NCBI GenBank assembly: GCA_964476375.1
Contig: CAYYZW010000019.1
Coordinates: 1-27,949, forward strand
Direction: 5' to 3'
Length of the DNA: 27,949 nt
Source: SAT2750 sp964476375
GTDB taxonomy: Bacteria; Planctomycetota; Planctomycetia; Pirellulales; Pirellulaceae
Shown in pieces: positions 15,622 to 22,977 of this stretch (position 1 is the stretch's first letter; every line of letters begins with the position of its first letter). The notes under the pieces were generated by a model that saw only the letters and a program-made list of their open reading frames with translations, had not been told where the DNA came from and ran no database searches. The position numbers were made by a program, and so were the translations under genes.

Positions 15622-16455
15622 TTAATCGCCGATGGCACCGTACCAGCGGGGCTGCCGGTCGTCATACCGGGCTATCTCATGCTTGTCGGGAACGCGCACG
15701 TATCGCTTGTTGCGGGACCGCTCGGGATCAATATCCGCGTAGAGGATAGCAGGGTCGGTATGGTCGGCCGTATCGAGAGTCCTTCCATTGGGATCACAGA
15801 TGCGGCTGCCACCGATAAAGGAGAACCCCCGTTCCTCACCAATGCGGTCGGTGGCAACGTAGTAGATACCGTTTTCCATGGCACGGGTGTTGATCACGTG
15901 GGCGGCGAAACACTCGGCCCCGGGCGGCCAGTTGGTGGGTAACACGACCAGGTCGGCGCCCTCAAGTGCCATCACCCGGGAGGATTCCGGGAAGGAGCCG
16001 TCGTAGCAGATGTTCATGCCGATCTTCAGGCCAGCGGCCTCGTGGACCGCGAAGGGCCGGTCCCCGGGGGTCACGAAACGGTCGATCCCCAGGAAAGGGA
16101 GGTGAATTTTCCGGTAGGAGCTGACAAGGCCCTCCGGGCCGACAAGCACACAGGCGTTATAGAGCCGGTCCTCGACGCGCTCGAGCAGGCCAAATACGGC
16201 ATGGACATCCAGACGGGCACAGGCGGCAGTAATCCGGTCGGTGCTGGGGCCGGGGATGGATTCGCCCAGCGGGAGTGCTTCCTCCAGGCTCTCAAAGCAA
16301 TAACCGGTGACCGCGCACTCGGGAAAGACCACCAGCCTCGCGCCCGCTCCGGCCGCTTCTGCCAGTGCCTGCTCGATGGCAGCCAGGTTCTGTTCCACTT
16401 CCATCAATGTCACGTCCATCTGGACAGCAGCCACGCGAATGGTCTCGGTCGTCAT
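15622..16455 (-). CDS. Carbon-nitrogen hydrolase (nitrilase superfamily amidohydrolase)
   Basis: The protein has 277 residues and no signal peptide. The catalytic triad of the nitrilase superfamily is visible: Glu46 (FPECAVTGY), Lys116 (YRKIHLP) and Cys150 (NICYDGSFPE). Such enzymes cleave amides or carbamoyl groups in the cytoplasm. The superfamily is broad (amidases, carbamoylases, omega-amidases) and the true nitrilase branch cannot be told apart here. The gene follows the amidase gene by 21 bp and precedes the enolase-like gene by 44 bp, all on the minus strand, which suggests one transcript. Confidence 0.92.
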   Translation of the reverse strand: MTTETIRVAAVQMDVTLMEVEQNLAAIEQALAEAAGAGARLVVFPECAVTGYCFESLEEALPLGESIPGPSTDRITAACARLDVHAVFGLLERVEDRLYNACVLVGPEGLVSSYRKIHLPFLGIDRFVTPGDRPFAVHEAAGLKIGMNICYDGSFPESSRVMALEGADLVVLPTNWPPGAECFAAHVINTRAMENGIYYVATDRIGEERGFSFIGGSRICDPNGRTLDTADHTDPAILYADIDPERSRNKRYVRVPDKHEIARYDDRQPRWYGAIGD

Positions 16456-16476
16456 AGAACAATCACTTTCAGCAGG

Positions 16477-18219
16477 TCAGGGTTTCTTTTCTTCTTCCTC
16501 GGTTTCCGGTTCCGGCAGTGTCGGGTGCTTCAGGTGCTGGCCGGTTGCCAGTTGGTAAGCGTGGGCCACGGTCAGCAGGTCGGTTTCCCCGAACAGCTGG
16601 CCGGTGAAGGTGACGGAGTAAGGTGTCTTGATCCCGTCTTTCTCCTTAAAGCCGGCGGGCAGGACGGCGCTGGGATGTCCGGTCAGGTTGGTAATCGCAG
16701 CATCATCACCGCCGATATAACAGTCCACGGTCTTCATGACCTTCGCCATGGCTTGCATCAGGATCGTGCGCACCCGGTTTGCCCGCAGGTACTCGACTGC
16801 CGGGACGAACTGGCCCTGGCGGAAGGTCGCGGGCCAGCTGTTCAGCCCCTCGGTAATTCCCTTGCGAGTGAGCTCGTCAAATACCGTGGCCGCCTCGACA
16901 TGGAGGATGATCGTCATGGCCCAGGCGGGCAGGTGGTGAGGCAACTCGATCGGGACCAGCGTGGCTCCCAGTTCTTCCAGGACATCGAGTTCCTCACGCT
17001 GCCTGCGCGGCGTTTCGTTTTCGCTATAGCCAATCCGCATCGTCTGCAGATCCCGCCGGGGAGGCCAGTGGAAAGGACGGTCCACTGCCGTGGGGTCCTT
17101 GCCGTCAAACCCGTGGATGGCACCGAATACCAGTGCACAGTCCTCGATCGACCGGCAGATCGGCCCCAGCTTGTCCATGCTCCAGGTGAGGGCCATGCAG
17201 CCGTGACGGCTGACGCGGCCATAGGTGGGGCGAAGGGATGAATTTCCACAGCGGCGCGAGGGCGAGATAATGCTTCCCAGGGTTTCGCTGCCAATGGAGA
17301 ACCCGACCAGCCCGGCTGCCGTGGCACTGGATGACCCGGCACTGGAGCCGCTGGATCCCTGTTCCAGGTTCCAGGGGTTCCGGGTCATGCCGCCAAACCA
17401 GCGATCTCCCATCGCCAGGGCCCCCAGCGAGAGCTTGGCCACAAGGACCGCCCCGGCCTGTTCGATTCGCTGGGCCACCGTGGCTTTCTCGTTCAGTACC
17501 TGGTCCTTGAAGTAGGGTGCTCCCCAGCTGGTTTTGTATCCGGGGTAGGCAATCAGGTCCTTGGCTCCCCAGGGGATTCCGTGCAGCGGGCCCCGGTAGC
17601 GGCCGGAGGCGATTTCCGCATCGGCTCGCTTCGCCTGCTTGATCGCTATTTCCGGGGTAAGTGTGACAACGCAGTGAAGGAGCGGGTCAAAGTGCTCCAG
17701 CCGGTCGAGGTACAACTCGGTCAGCTGCTGGGATGTGATCTGGCGACTTTGCATCAACGCGGCAAGCTCCCCAAGCGGTAAGAACGCCAGTCCCTCGTCA
17801 GAATCGGGCAGGGCCGGGGGCGCAGTTTCACTTGCCGAGACGGTGCCTCGTGGAAGCTCCTGGGGACGTTGCTGCGGGGCAGCATGGAAGTAGAGTGCCG
17901 GGGGCACGTCGTAGCCGACATCGACATCCCGAATCGCATCGAACTGTCCAAGGGCCCGCTGCACGCTCGAGGCGGTGGAGGCCTGGTCCTCCTCGTTCAG
18001 TTCCAGGCCAGCGATCCACTGTGCCTCCTCGATCATCTGCGGCGTGACGGTGCCGGCAGCCACCACGCGGGATGCCAGGGCACGCTGGAATGCCACCGAG
18101 CCAATACCGCCCGCAGCCAGGACCTGCAGGATCTGCCGGCGAGTTGCCACCGGTTTGTCGTGAATGGCCGGGGATTGTTCGGCGGCCTGGTTTTCTGGAT
18201 TCGGACAATCCGATTGCAT
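16477..18219 (-). CDS. Amidase (amidase-signature family) with Tat-like N-terminus
   Basis: The protein has 580 residues. After an unusual 26-residue polar start comes Arg27-Arg28-Gln-Ile-Leu-Gln with a hydrophobic stretch, resembling a Tat signal, so export is likely. The amidase-signature domain (about 150-560) shows the Ser-cis-Ser-Lys triad: Lys220 (GIPWGAKDLI), the cis-serine in the Gly/Ser-rich loop at about 289-299, and the nucleophile Ser316 (GSETLGSI). The start at ATG 18217-18219 has GGAGAG upstream; the open frame reaches 18300 but lacks a better site. First gene of the minus-strand operon with the nitrilase-like and enolase-like genes. The substrate amide is unknown. Confidence 0.92.
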   Translation of the reverse strand: MQSDCPNPENQAAEQSPAIHDKPVATRRQILQVLAAGGIGSVAFQRALASRVVAAGTVTPQMIEEAQWIAGLELNEEDQASTASSVQRALGQFDAIRDVDVGYDVPPALYFHAAPQQRPQELPRGTVSASETAPPALPDSDEGLAFLPLGELAALMQSRQITSQQLTELYLDRLEHFDPLLHCVVTLTPEIAIKQAKRADAEIASGRYRGPLHGIPWGAKDLIAYPGYKTSWGAPYFKDQVLNEKATVAQRIEQAGAVLVAKLSLGALAMGDRWFGGMTRNPWNLEQGSSGSSAGSSSATAAGLVGFSIGSETLGSIISPSRRCGNSSLRPTYGRVSRHGCMALTWSMDKLGPICRSIEDCALVFGAIHGFDGKDPTAVDRPFHWPPRRDLQTMRIGYSENETPRRQREELDVLEELGATLVPIELPHHLPAWAMTIILHVEAATVFDELTRKGITEGLNSWPATFRQGQFVPAVEYLRANRVRTILMQAMAKVMKTVDCYIGGDDAAITNLTGHPSAVLPAGFKEKDGIKTPYSVTFTGQLFGETDLLTVAHAYQLATGQHLKHPTLPEPETEEEEKKP

Positions 18220-18366
18220 GAAGATCTCTCCGTTAGGGAAGCGAGTCAGTGGGTCTTTGTATCCGGTTTGGACGAGGGAAGTACGAATGGGTCGGCACAA
18301 TGTCCATTCTCTGCATAACCGGAACGCCCGGGCCCGGATTTGTCACCTGGATGGATCAACCGATGG

Positions 18367-18398
18367 TTGTCGCATTCTAGGGTGGAGTTGATAATCAA
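18367..18398 (+). promoter_or_regulatory. Candidate promoter of the octaheme cytochrome gene with palindrome over the -10
   Basis: TTGTCG (18367-18372) and GATAAT (18390-18395) are 17 bp apart, matching consensus at 4 of 6 and 5 of 6 positions. The 11-bp palindrome TTGATAATCAA (18388-18398) covers the -10, as a repressor site would. The start would lie near 18402, about 60 nt before the ATG. A second inverted repeat, GTAACAGGTTAC (18420-18431), lies in the leader. Confidence 0.4.
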
Positions 18399-18462
18399 AC
18401 AAGCAAAAGCCCATACCAAGTAACAGGTTACGTCTTTTAGGTCTTTCCCCGTCTGGCACGTC

Positions 18463-20901
18463 ATGTCTGATCATACGAAACGCCGCGCAGGCCATCGTCT
18501 GTACCTGTTTGCCGGCCTTGTCCTGCTGTTGGGCGGGCTCGGTAGCTGGCTGGGATATGACTGGTGGTCGACGTTGCCTGTGAACCTGGAGCCATCCTAC
18601 GTGGGTCGCAGTCGCTGTATTGAATGCCACCAGAAACAGGGTGATCTCTGGCATGGTTCCCATCACGACCTGGCCATGGACATGGCAACGGATCAGACGG
18701 TGCTGGGCGATTTTGATAATGCCGAGCTGGAGCATTTCGGCATCACCTCCCGCATGTATCGCGATGCGGACAAGTTCATGGTCCACACCGAGGGGCCGGA
18801 TGGGGAGTTCAAGGATTTCGAAGTCCAGTACGTGCTGGGCGTGGAACCGCTGCAACAGTACATGGTCGAGTTGCAGCCGACCGAGGGACTGGCCGAGGGA
18901 GAGATTGGCCAGCTCCAGGTGCTGAGGATCACCTGGGACACGGAGGCCAAACAGTGGTATTTCCAGAATCCGCCGGATGTGCATGAGAAACTGCGGCCTG
19001 GAGATGACCTGCACTGGACCGGCATTGCTTCTCGCTGGAATAATTCCTGTGCGGATTGCCACAGCACGAATTTACAAAAAGGATATGACGATCAGCAGGG
19101 GGTCTACCACACTACTTTTAGCGAGATTGATGTAAGTTGTGAGTCATGCCATGGTCCAGGCAGCACGCATGTGAAACTGGCAGAATCCGGATCAGTTTTC
19201 TGGGATCGCCACCACGGATATGGCCTGGCCCAGCTGAAAGGAAAGGATCCTGGCAACGAGATCCAGAGTTGTGCTCCCTGCCATTCTCACCGCAGGGTGG
19301 TTCACCCGGGCTTCGTTCCGGGCGAGAGCTACCACGATCATTTTAGTAATGCCATTCTCGCTCCCTCGCTCTACCATGACGACGGCCAGATCATGGAAGA
19401 GGTCTATGTTTTTGGGTCTTTCCTGCAGAGCAAGATGTATCACAAGGGAATTCGCTGTACCGACTGTCACGATCCCCACACGACACGCCTCAAGTTCGAG
19501 GGGAACAAGCTTTGTACTTCCTGCCATCAGCATCCTGCAGCCAAGTACGACACACCAGCACATCACCACCATACTGCCGCCGGGGGGACATCCTGCGTGG
19601 AATGTCACATGCCCGAAACGACTTACATGGAAGTCGATCCGCGGCGTGACCACAGCATCCGGATTCCTCGCCCCGATTTGAGCAGTGTGTTGGGAACCCC
19701 CAATGCCTGCTCCCGCTGCCACATGGAAAGAGTAAAACTTCCGGAAGCGCGGATCGAACAGCTTCACCTGAAGCAATACGGCGATTGGGTTCGAGCTGCC
19801 CGGGACGGGGCGGAAGATGTTCGAGCCCAGTTACTTGAACTTGACCTCTGGTGTGCGGACCATTCCCGCCGGTGGTATGGAGAGCCAAAAGAAGAGCGAG
19901 ATCACTTTGCCACTATTCTCTCGGCCGCACGAAACCGTAACGAGCAGGCGGATGACGAGTTGTGTTCGCTTATTGTCAACCGTAATTATCCCGCCATTGC
20001 CAGGGCCACAGCAATCAGCTGGCTTGATCCGCAGCGATCGCGAACCAACGCACAGGCCCTTTTCCAGGCGACTTCCGACAGCAACCCACAGGTTCGTGAA
20101 GTCGCGGCGATGACACTGGACGGGTATACCTCCGATCCCCAGGCTCCGTACAAGGAACTGGTCAAGTACGTGGTGCCTCTCCTGAGTGATCCTTCCCGCA
20201 GTGTCCGGATCGCTGCGGTGCAGCCAGTGGCCCGGATTCCACGGCACCTGCTGCGGGCCAATGAACGCAAAGCTTTTGACTCCGCCTTCAAGGAGCTGGA
20301 GCTGGGACTGGCGGTGAACAACGACCGGGCGGCTCCCTATGTCTCGATAGGGAACATCTACCAGTTGCTCAAGGATCCGGAAGCTGCCGAGATGGCCTTT
20401 CGAAAGGCCATTTTTGTGGAACCCAATTACACCGGTGCACGGGCGAATCTTTCCGAACTGCTTCAGCAAAAGGCAGAGCAAATGATGCGGCGGATGCAGG
20501 GGATGACGGTGGAAGATGCCCGGAAAAAGGAACAGGATATACTCGTTCTGCGTATAGAAGTGGAACAGCTGCGGAAGGCAGAACTGGCTAACTTTGCCCG
20601 AGACGCCAGCTATGCCCCGGGGATCGCCGATGTCCAGTATCGTTATGGCCTGGGGCTGTACCGGGATGGCCAGATGGAGGACGCAGAAAAATATCTCCGC
20701 AGGGCGGTCGACCTGGAGCCCCGTTCTGTTCTCTACCTGGCAGCCATGGCCCGTTTCCTGCAGGCGGCCGGGCGTTTTGAGGACGCCCTGCCATTTGCCC
20801 GGCGGCTGGCCGAAGCAGATGAGAACCATGATGATGTACTCAAGGAACTCCAGCAGCAGATTCAACAACAGGCACCCACATCGCCCGGTCCCTCCCAGTA
20901 G
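18463..20901 (+). CDS. Membrane-anchored octaheme cytochrome c with HEAT-like and TPR repeats
   Basis: The protein has 812 residues. One N-terminal helix (about 13-32) acts as anchor or signal. Eight CxxCH heme-binding motifs follow, with the first Cys at about 52, 196, 226, 270, 332, 351, 378 and 416. From about 480 a helical region resembling HEAT repeats (Ala-Arg-Ala-Thr-Ala-Ile-Ser-Trp-Leu, Val-Arg-Glu-Val-Ala-Ala-Met) follows, then TPR-type repeats at about 630-670 and 720-790. Such proteins act in the periplasm as electron-transfer or redox-enzyme components, with the repeats holding partners. No strong ribosome-binding site precedes the ATG. The GalU-like gene follows after 30 bp, so they may be co-transcribed. 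The catalytic role, if any, cannot be read from this sequence. Confidence 0.93.
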   Translation: MSDHTKRRAGHRLYLFAGLVLLLGGLGSWLGYDWWSTLPVNLEPSYVGRSRCIECHQKQGDLWHGSHHDLAMDMATDQTVLGDFDNAELEHFGITSRMYRDADKFMVHTEGPDGEFKDFEVQYVLGVEPLQQYMVELQPTEGLAEGEIGQLQVLRITWDTEAKQWYFQNPPDVHEKLRPGDDLHWTGIASRWNNSCADCHSTNLQKGYDDQQGVYHTTFSEIDVSCESCHGPGSTHVKLAESGSVFWDRHHGYGLAQLKGKDPGNEIQSCAPCHSHRRVVHPGFVPGESYHDHFSNAILAPSLYHDDGQIMEEVYVFGSFLQSKMYHKGIRCTDCHDPHTTRLKFEGNKLCTSCHQHPAAKYDTPAHHHHTAAGGTSCVECHMPETTYMEVDPRRDHSIRIPRPDLSSVLGTPNACSRCHMERVKLPEARIEQLHLKQYGDWVRAARDGAEDVRAQLLELDLWCADHSRRWYGEPKEERDHFATILSAARNRNEQADDELCSLIVNRNYPAIARATAISWLDPQRSRTNAQALFQATSDSNPQVREVAAMTLDGYTSDPQAPYKELVKYVVPLLSDPSRSVRIAAVQPVARIPRHLLRANERKAFDSAFKELELGLAVNNDRAAPYVSIGNIYQLLKDPEAAEMAFRKAIFVEPNYTGARANLSELLQQKAEQMMRRMQGMTVEDARKKEQDILVLRIEVEQLRKAELANFARDASYAPGIADVQYRYGLGLYRDGQMEDAEKYLRRAVDLEPRSVLYLAAMARFLQAAGRFEDALPFARRLAEADENHDDVLKELQQQIQQQAPTSPGPSQ

Positions 20902-20931
20902 GACAACCACAGGCATGGAAAGAGATTGACA

Positions 20932-21822
20932 ATGACCATTGACATTGCTGTTGTCCCGGTTGCCGGCCACGGTACGCGATTGCTGCCGCTCACAAAGAGC
21001 CAGCCGAAGGAGATGCTCTCGATCGGCCGCAAGCCGGTCGTGCAGTACGTGGTGGAAGAACTTGCGCTCTCGGGCATCAAACGCCTGTTGTTTATTACCT
21101 CGCATGGCAAGGCCTCGATCGAACAGCATTTTGACATCGACGAGAACCTGATCCAGCGGCTGAGGGAGTCGGGCAGGGAAGACTGCCTCGAGCAACTCGA
21201 CTTCGAACGACGTGACATGGAGTATTTTTATACGCGGCAGCGCCGTCAACTTGGACTGGGCCACGCGGTACTCTGTGCCAGCCCGCTGGTTGGCAACCAG
21301 CCGCTGGTCGTTGCCCTGGGGGATTCGATCATTGGCCTGCATGCCCAGAGCGATATCGTGGGACAGATGGTGGACCAGTTTGAATCACAGCATGCCGACG
21401 TGGTCGTGGCATTTGAGGAGGTTGCTCCAGAGGATGTTGTCCGTTATGGAATTGCCCGTCCACGCGGTGCCGTGGGGGACATCTTTGAACTGGAGGATCT
21501 GGTGGAAAAACCGGATGTCGCCGACGCCCCCAGTACGCTTGCGGTGGCAGCCCGTTATGTCTTTAGTCCCGCTATTTTCGCTGCGCTGGAATCCACCGCA
21601 CCGGGTAAAGGGGGAGAAATCCAGCTCACTGATGCGATCCGGAGCTTGCTGAAAAAGGGTTGCAAGGGGATCGGGATGAAACTGCCTGCCGGGCAACGCC
21701 GTTATGACATCGGCAACTTTGACAGCTACTTTCGCAGCTTCGTCGACTTTGCTTTTGCCGACCCCGAGTATGGCGATGCGATACGAGCCCATGCGCGAAC
21801 CCGACTGGATCCGGAGGGCTAG
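20932..21822 (+). CDS. UTP-glucose-1-phosphate uridylyltransferase-like nucleotidyltransferase (GalU type)
   Basis: The protein has 296 residues, normal for GalU. It begins with the nucleotidyltransferase signature Val-Val-Pro-Val-Ala-Gly-His-Gly-Thr-Arg (7-16) and Pro-Lys-Glu-Met-Leu (25-29). It has the Asp in Val-Ala-Leu-Gly-Asp-Ser and, further on, Val-Glu-Lys-Pro and Gly-Gly-Glu-Ile-Gln-Leu-Thr-Asp, all typical of GalU. The usual reaction is UTP plus glucose-1-phosphate to UDP-glucose. Beside a glucuronokinase-like gene, a broader sugar-1-phosphate range including glucuronate-1-phosphate is possible. GGAAAGAG precedes ATG 20932, and the gene is followed after 3 bp by the kinase gene. Confidence 0.9.
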   Translation: MTIDIAVVPVAGHGTRLLPLTKSQPKEMLSIGRKPVVQYVVEELALSGIKRLLFITSHGKASIEQHFDIDENLIQRLRESGREDCLEQLDFERRDMEYFYTRQRRQLGLGHAVLCASPLVGNQPLVVALGDSIIGLHAQSDIVGQMVDQFESQHADVVVAFEEVAPEDVVRYGIARPRGAVGDIFELEDLVEKPDVADAPSTLAVAARYVFSPAIFAALESTAPGKGGEIQLTDAIRSLLKKGCKGIGMKLPAGQRRYDIGNFDSYFRSFVDFAFADPEYGDAIRAHARTRLDPEG

Positions 21823-21825
21823 ACG

Positions 21826-22830
21826 GTGGAAGTTATCAAGCGTCGAGCTTATGCGCGAGCCGGGCTGATGGGGAACCCGTCAGATGGATATGGTGGCCGC
21901 ACGATCTCCTTCACGATCCCGGATTTTTTTGCGGAGGTAGTGCTCTACGAATGGGAAGACCTGGAAGTGATTCCCAGCCAGCAGGATCACGGCCGTTTTG
22001 GATCGATCCAGGAACTTGCTCAGGATGTCAGGTTACACGGTTACTACGGTGGTATCCGGCTCGTGAAGGCGACCATCAAGCGGTTTGTCGATTTCTGCCA
22101 GGGCCGCCATGAACTCCATGACCGCAATTTCTCCATTCGCTATGAAACGAACATTCCCCGCCAGGTCGGATTAGCTGGTTCCAGTGCGATCATTGTGGCA
22201 ACGCTGGCAGCCTTGCTCGATTTTTACCAGCTGGATATTTCACGCGAGCTGCAGCCGTCGCTGGCCCTGAGCGTGGAAAAAGATGAACTCGGTATTGCCG
22301 CGGGTCTCCAGGATCGTGTGATTCAGGTTTACGGGGGCCTGGTCCAGATGGACTTTACCGAGTCGGCCCTGGGACAGCAGCAGGGGCTCTGGTATGGCCA
22401 GTACGAGAAACTGGATACCAGTATCCTCCCCCCCCTCTATGTTGCTTATGCAGACGAGCTGGGAGAACCGACCGAGGTGGTCCACAATGACCTGCAATCC
22501 CGGTTTCTGCAGGGAGACGTGGAACTGGTGCAGGCGATGCAGCAGCTTGCTGACATCACCCAGCAGGCACGTGGATGCCTGGAGAACGGGGATGGAGAGC
22601 AATTTGGCAGGCTCCTCGACGAGAACTTTTCTATTCGCCAGTCGATCTGCCAGATCCATCCAGACCATCTCGCGATGGTCGAGGCTGCCCGTTCAACCGG
22701 GGCCACGGCCAAGTTTGCCGGATCTGGCGGAGCCATCGTTGGAACCTACCGGGACGAGACAATGTACCAGGCTCTCTGCCAGGTATTGTCACAGCGTGGC
22801 TGCCAGGTCCTGCGGCCCACGCCGACTTGA
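21826..22830 (+). CDS. GHMP-family sugar kinase resembling plant glucuronokinase
   Basis: The protein has 334 residues and starts with GTG three bases after the GalU-like stop, so the two genes are tightly coupled. It shows Arg-Ala-Gly-Leu-Met-Gly-Asn-Pro-Ser-Asp-Gly-Tyr-Gly-Gly (11-24), close to the start of plant glucuronokinase, then the ATP-binding GHMP motif Gly-Leu-Ala-Gly-Ser-Ser-Ala (115-121). Ala-Gly-Leu-Gln-Asp-Arg (159-164) follows, and the third GHMP motif Lys-Phe-Ala-Gly-Ser-Gly-Gly-Ala lies near the C-terminus. Glucuronokinase makes glucuronate-1-phosphate, which a UDP-sugar pyrophosphorylase turns into UDP-glucuronate; the GalU-like neighbour could do this step. Another sugar-1-kinase activity is the main alternative. 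Confidence 0.85.
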   Translation: MEVIKRRAYARAGLMGNPSDGYGGRTISFTIPDFFAEVVLYEWEDLEVIPSQQDHGRFGSIQELAQDVRLHGYYGGIRLVKATIKRFVDFCQGRHELHDRNFSIRYETNIPRQVGLAGSSAIIVATLAALLDFYQLDISRELQPSLALSVEKDELGIAAGLQDRVIQVYGGLVQMDFTESALGQQQGLWYGQYEKLDTSILPPLYVAYADELGEPTEVVHNDLQSRFLQGDVELVQAMQQLADITQQARGCLENGDGEQFGRLLDENFSIRQSICQIHPDHLAMVEAARSTGATAKFAGSGGAIVGTYRDETMYQALCQVLSQRGCQVLRPTPT

Positions 22831-22911
22831 TCCACTCCGACCTCGATGGCTTGTCGGGCAGAACCCACAAGCGGTAGAATTGGGCGCACGTCCGGGAATT
22901 CAAGGCCGGGG

Positions 22912-22925
22912 CCCTGGTGCCAGGG
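22912..22925. repeat. Short inverted repeat CCCTGG-TG-CCAGGG upstream of the aldehyde dehydrogenase gene
   Basis: Perfect 6-bp arms with a 2-bp centre lie in the 147-bp gap between the kinase gene and the aldehyde dehydrogenase gene, about 53 bp before the start codon. It could be a regulator site or a small RNA hairpin; no T-run follows, so it is not a clear terminator. The rest of this gap holds nothing else I can name except the AGGAG ribosome-binding site. Confidence 0.3.
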
Positions 22926-22977
22926 TCATGACGTGCCCGACAACAGCGACATTTTGTACCACCATAGGAGAATGGCC

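Noticed and set aside
16042..17241. A 399-codon plus-strand open frame opposite the nitrilase-like and amidase genes
   Set aside because: It is antisense to two genes with catalytic residues in place and shows no recognisable domain.
19831..21342. A 503-codon minus-strand open frame over the cytochrome and GalU-like genes
   Set aside because: It runs antisense across two genes with clear family motifs and has no motif of its own; GC-rich codon use produces such shadows.
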